Assembly (NCBI RefSeq): GCF_034675845.1
Contig: NZ_JAUCCU010000002.1
Location: forward strand, 682,001 to 746,000
Origin: Castellaniella sp.
Lineage (GTDB): Bacteria; Pseudomonadota; Gammaproteobacteria; Burkholderiales; Burkholderiaceae_B
Reading direction: 5' to 3'
DNA: 64,000 bases
In this document: positions 62,855 through 64,000 of the stretch, one piece after another
Layout: every line of letters starts with the position of its first letter
How positions within the stretch are numbered: the stretch's first letter is position 1
Notes under the pieces: model-generated
Seen by the model: only the letters and a program-made list of their open reading frames with translations
Told to the model about the DNA's origin: nothing
The model's database searches: none
Program-made: the position numbers and the translations under genes

Positions 62855-64000
62855 GTGAAAAAATTAGTGCGTGTGCCGCAGCCCGAACCCGATACCGGTG
62901 GCAAGCCCGGGGTCAGGGGACGGCCCGGCCTGGCTGCATTGCCTCCTCTGTCTATCTATGTGCACGTGCCTTGGTGTGTGCATAAATGTCCCTATTGTGA
63001 TTTCAATTCGCACGAACGCAGTGGCGAGCTGCCCGAACAGGCATATCTGCAGGCCCTGCAGGCGGATTTGGAACAAGCCTTGCCGGATGTCTGGGGACGG
63101 CCAGTATCGACCGTCTTTTTCGGGGGCGGCACCCCCAGCTTGCTGTCGGCGGATGCCGTCGACCAGATCATCAGCCTGCTGCGGGCGACCCTCAGTCTGC
63201 CGCCGGATGCGGAGATCACGCTGGAAGCCAATCCAGGCACCGCAGAGGCGGCGCGGTTCCAGGCTTATGCCCAGGCAGGGGTGAACCGGATTTCCCTGGG
63301 CATCCAAAGCTTCAATGACGATAAGCTGCGCCGATTGGGGCGCATCCATGATGCCGCCCAGGCGCGTGCCGCCATCGAGATGGCCCAGCAGGCCGTCGAG
63401 CGCGTGAATCTGGACCTGATGTTTGCCCTGCCCGAGCAGACCCTGGCTCAATGCGAGCAAGACCTGCGCGAGGCCCTGGCTTTTCAGACAGAGCACTTGT
63501 CGCTGTACCACCTGACGCTGGAGCCCAATACGGTATTTGCCAAATATCCGCCACCTGTGCCGGGCGACGAACTGAGCGCCACCATGCAGGACCGGGTGGC
63601 CGAGCTTGCCGCGGCTGCAGGCCTGGATCGCTACGAGGTTTCCGCCTATGCCAAGCCAGGTCAGGCCTGCCTGCATAATCTGAACTATTGGCAATTTGGG
63701 GATTACCTGGGCATAGGGCCAGGCGCACATTCAAAGATTTCCTTCCAGAATCGCATCATCCGCCAGGCCAGGGCTCGTATGCCTGATGCCTGGATGCGGC
63801 TGGCCCAAGAGCACACGGGCAAGCACATCGTCGAACAACGCGAATTGAACCACCAGGACCTGGGCTTCGAGTTCATGCTGAATGCCCTGAGGCTACGTCA
63901 TGGCGTAGAAGGCGGCCTGTTCATCGAGCGCACCGGGCTGTCGTTGATGACGCTTTTGCCGGCCATGCGTCGGGCCGTCGACAAAGGCTTACTGAAGCCC
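62855..64000 (+). CDS. hemW: HemW-type radical SAM protein (runs off window)
   Basis: HemW is a haem chaperone related to oxygen-independent coproporphyrinogen III oxidase. The visible 382 codons begin with GTG at 62855, 11 bases after rdgB. The radical SAM cluster motif CVHKCPYC is near residue 45, followed by TVFFGGGTPSLL, ANPGTAEAARFQAYAQAGVNRISLGIQSF and LYHLTLEPNT. It lacks the extra N-terminal Cys of HemN, which favours HemW. The window ends before the C-terminus. Confidence 0.93.
   Translation, partial: MKKLVRVPQPEPDTGGKPGVRGRPGLAALPPLSIYVHVPWCVHKCPYCDFNSHERSGELPEQAYLQALQADLEQALPDVWGRPVSTVFFGGGTPSLLSADAVDQIISLLRATLSLPPDAEITLEANPGTAEAARFQAYAQAGVNRISLGIQSFNDDKLRRLGRIHDAAQARAAIEMAQQAVERVNLDLMFALPEQTLAQCEQDLREALAFQTEHLSLYHLTLEPNTVFAKYPPPVPGDELSATMQDRVAELAAAAGLDRYEVSAYAKPGQACLHNLNYWQFGDYLGIGPGAHSKISFQNRIIRQARARMPDAWMRLAQEHTGKHIVEQRELNHQDLGFEFMLNALRLRHGVEGGLFIERTGLSLMTLLPAMRRAVDKGLLKP

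Noticed and set aside
1..64000. CRISPR array, rRNA or tRNA genes, prophage or integrative element with att sites
   Set aside because: No regular spaced repeats, no tRNA cloverleaf or rRNA-like stretch, and no integrase, phage or conjugation genes were seen.

Overview
The window looks like a chromosomal segment of a betaproteobacterium of the order Burkholderiales, most likely the Alcaligenaceae. This is inferred from gene content and gene order: yicC / rph-rdgB-hemW, fabA-fabB, aapJQMP, msrPQ and HutG-type enzymes in a moderately GC-rich sequence. No rRNA, tRNA or CRISPR array was seen. The genes point to a respiratory generalist that uses amino acids. It has tetrathionate reductase (ttrBCA), a nitric oxide reductase operon, periplasmic methionine sulfoxide repair (msrPQ), and four sets of polar or general amino-acid ABC transporter genes.

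Layout. 1-10518: a damaged locus with an AraC-type regulator and two paralogous exported DUF1254/DUF1214 proteins. The downstream paralog is broken by a group II intron inserted antisense, and the intron's own reverse-transcriptase gene is broken by an IS21-family element. A second copy of that IS breaks the upstream paralog. Both IS copies are 2448 bp with 4-bp target duplications (CACG and CACC), and removing them restores both reading frames exactly. 10744-14638: an IclR regulator, a polar amino-acid ABC transporter and formimidoylglutamase (hutG). 14943-18397: lipid A acyltransferase, msrPQ, and a zeta-toxin-like kinase with a tiny overlapping partner. 18444-25904: ttrBCA divergent from an OsmC-YcaO fusion, with an FNR/ANR-like site between them. 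25901-32739: a QseBC-like two-component system, a membrane methyltransferase, an old yellow enzyme, two lipoproteins, an ECF sigma factor and an Ap4A phosphorylase. 32872-37080: the aapJQMP transporter with a strong hairpin after aapJ.

37128-43378: two cyclic-di-GMP enzymes flanking a cupredoxin / DUF5602 pair and a chemoreceptor with almost no periplasmic sensor. 43364-50493: an orphan branched-chain-type binding protein, a DHA2 drug exporter, a second polar amino-acid transporter and a KtrAB potassium system. 50687-57116: a divergent OYE homologue, yqeY, an FlhE-like protein, fabA-fabB and two MFS exporters. 57298-60210: a nitric oxide reductase operon whose NorC has two haem c sites and whose NorB is long. 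60500-64000: yicC, rph-rdgB and hemW (cut by the window end).

Three genes (the binding protein at 47582, ktrB and rph) each carry a net +1 frameshift, two of them in G6/C6 runs and one at a pentanucleotide repeat. They may be real inactivations, contingency loci or sequencing errors. I did not find a clearly new multi-gene system. The best candidates for novelty are the two-haem NorC / long NorB / small membrane protein operon, the zeta-like kinase pair, the OsmC-YcaO fusion beside tetrathionate respiration, and the nested mobile elements.
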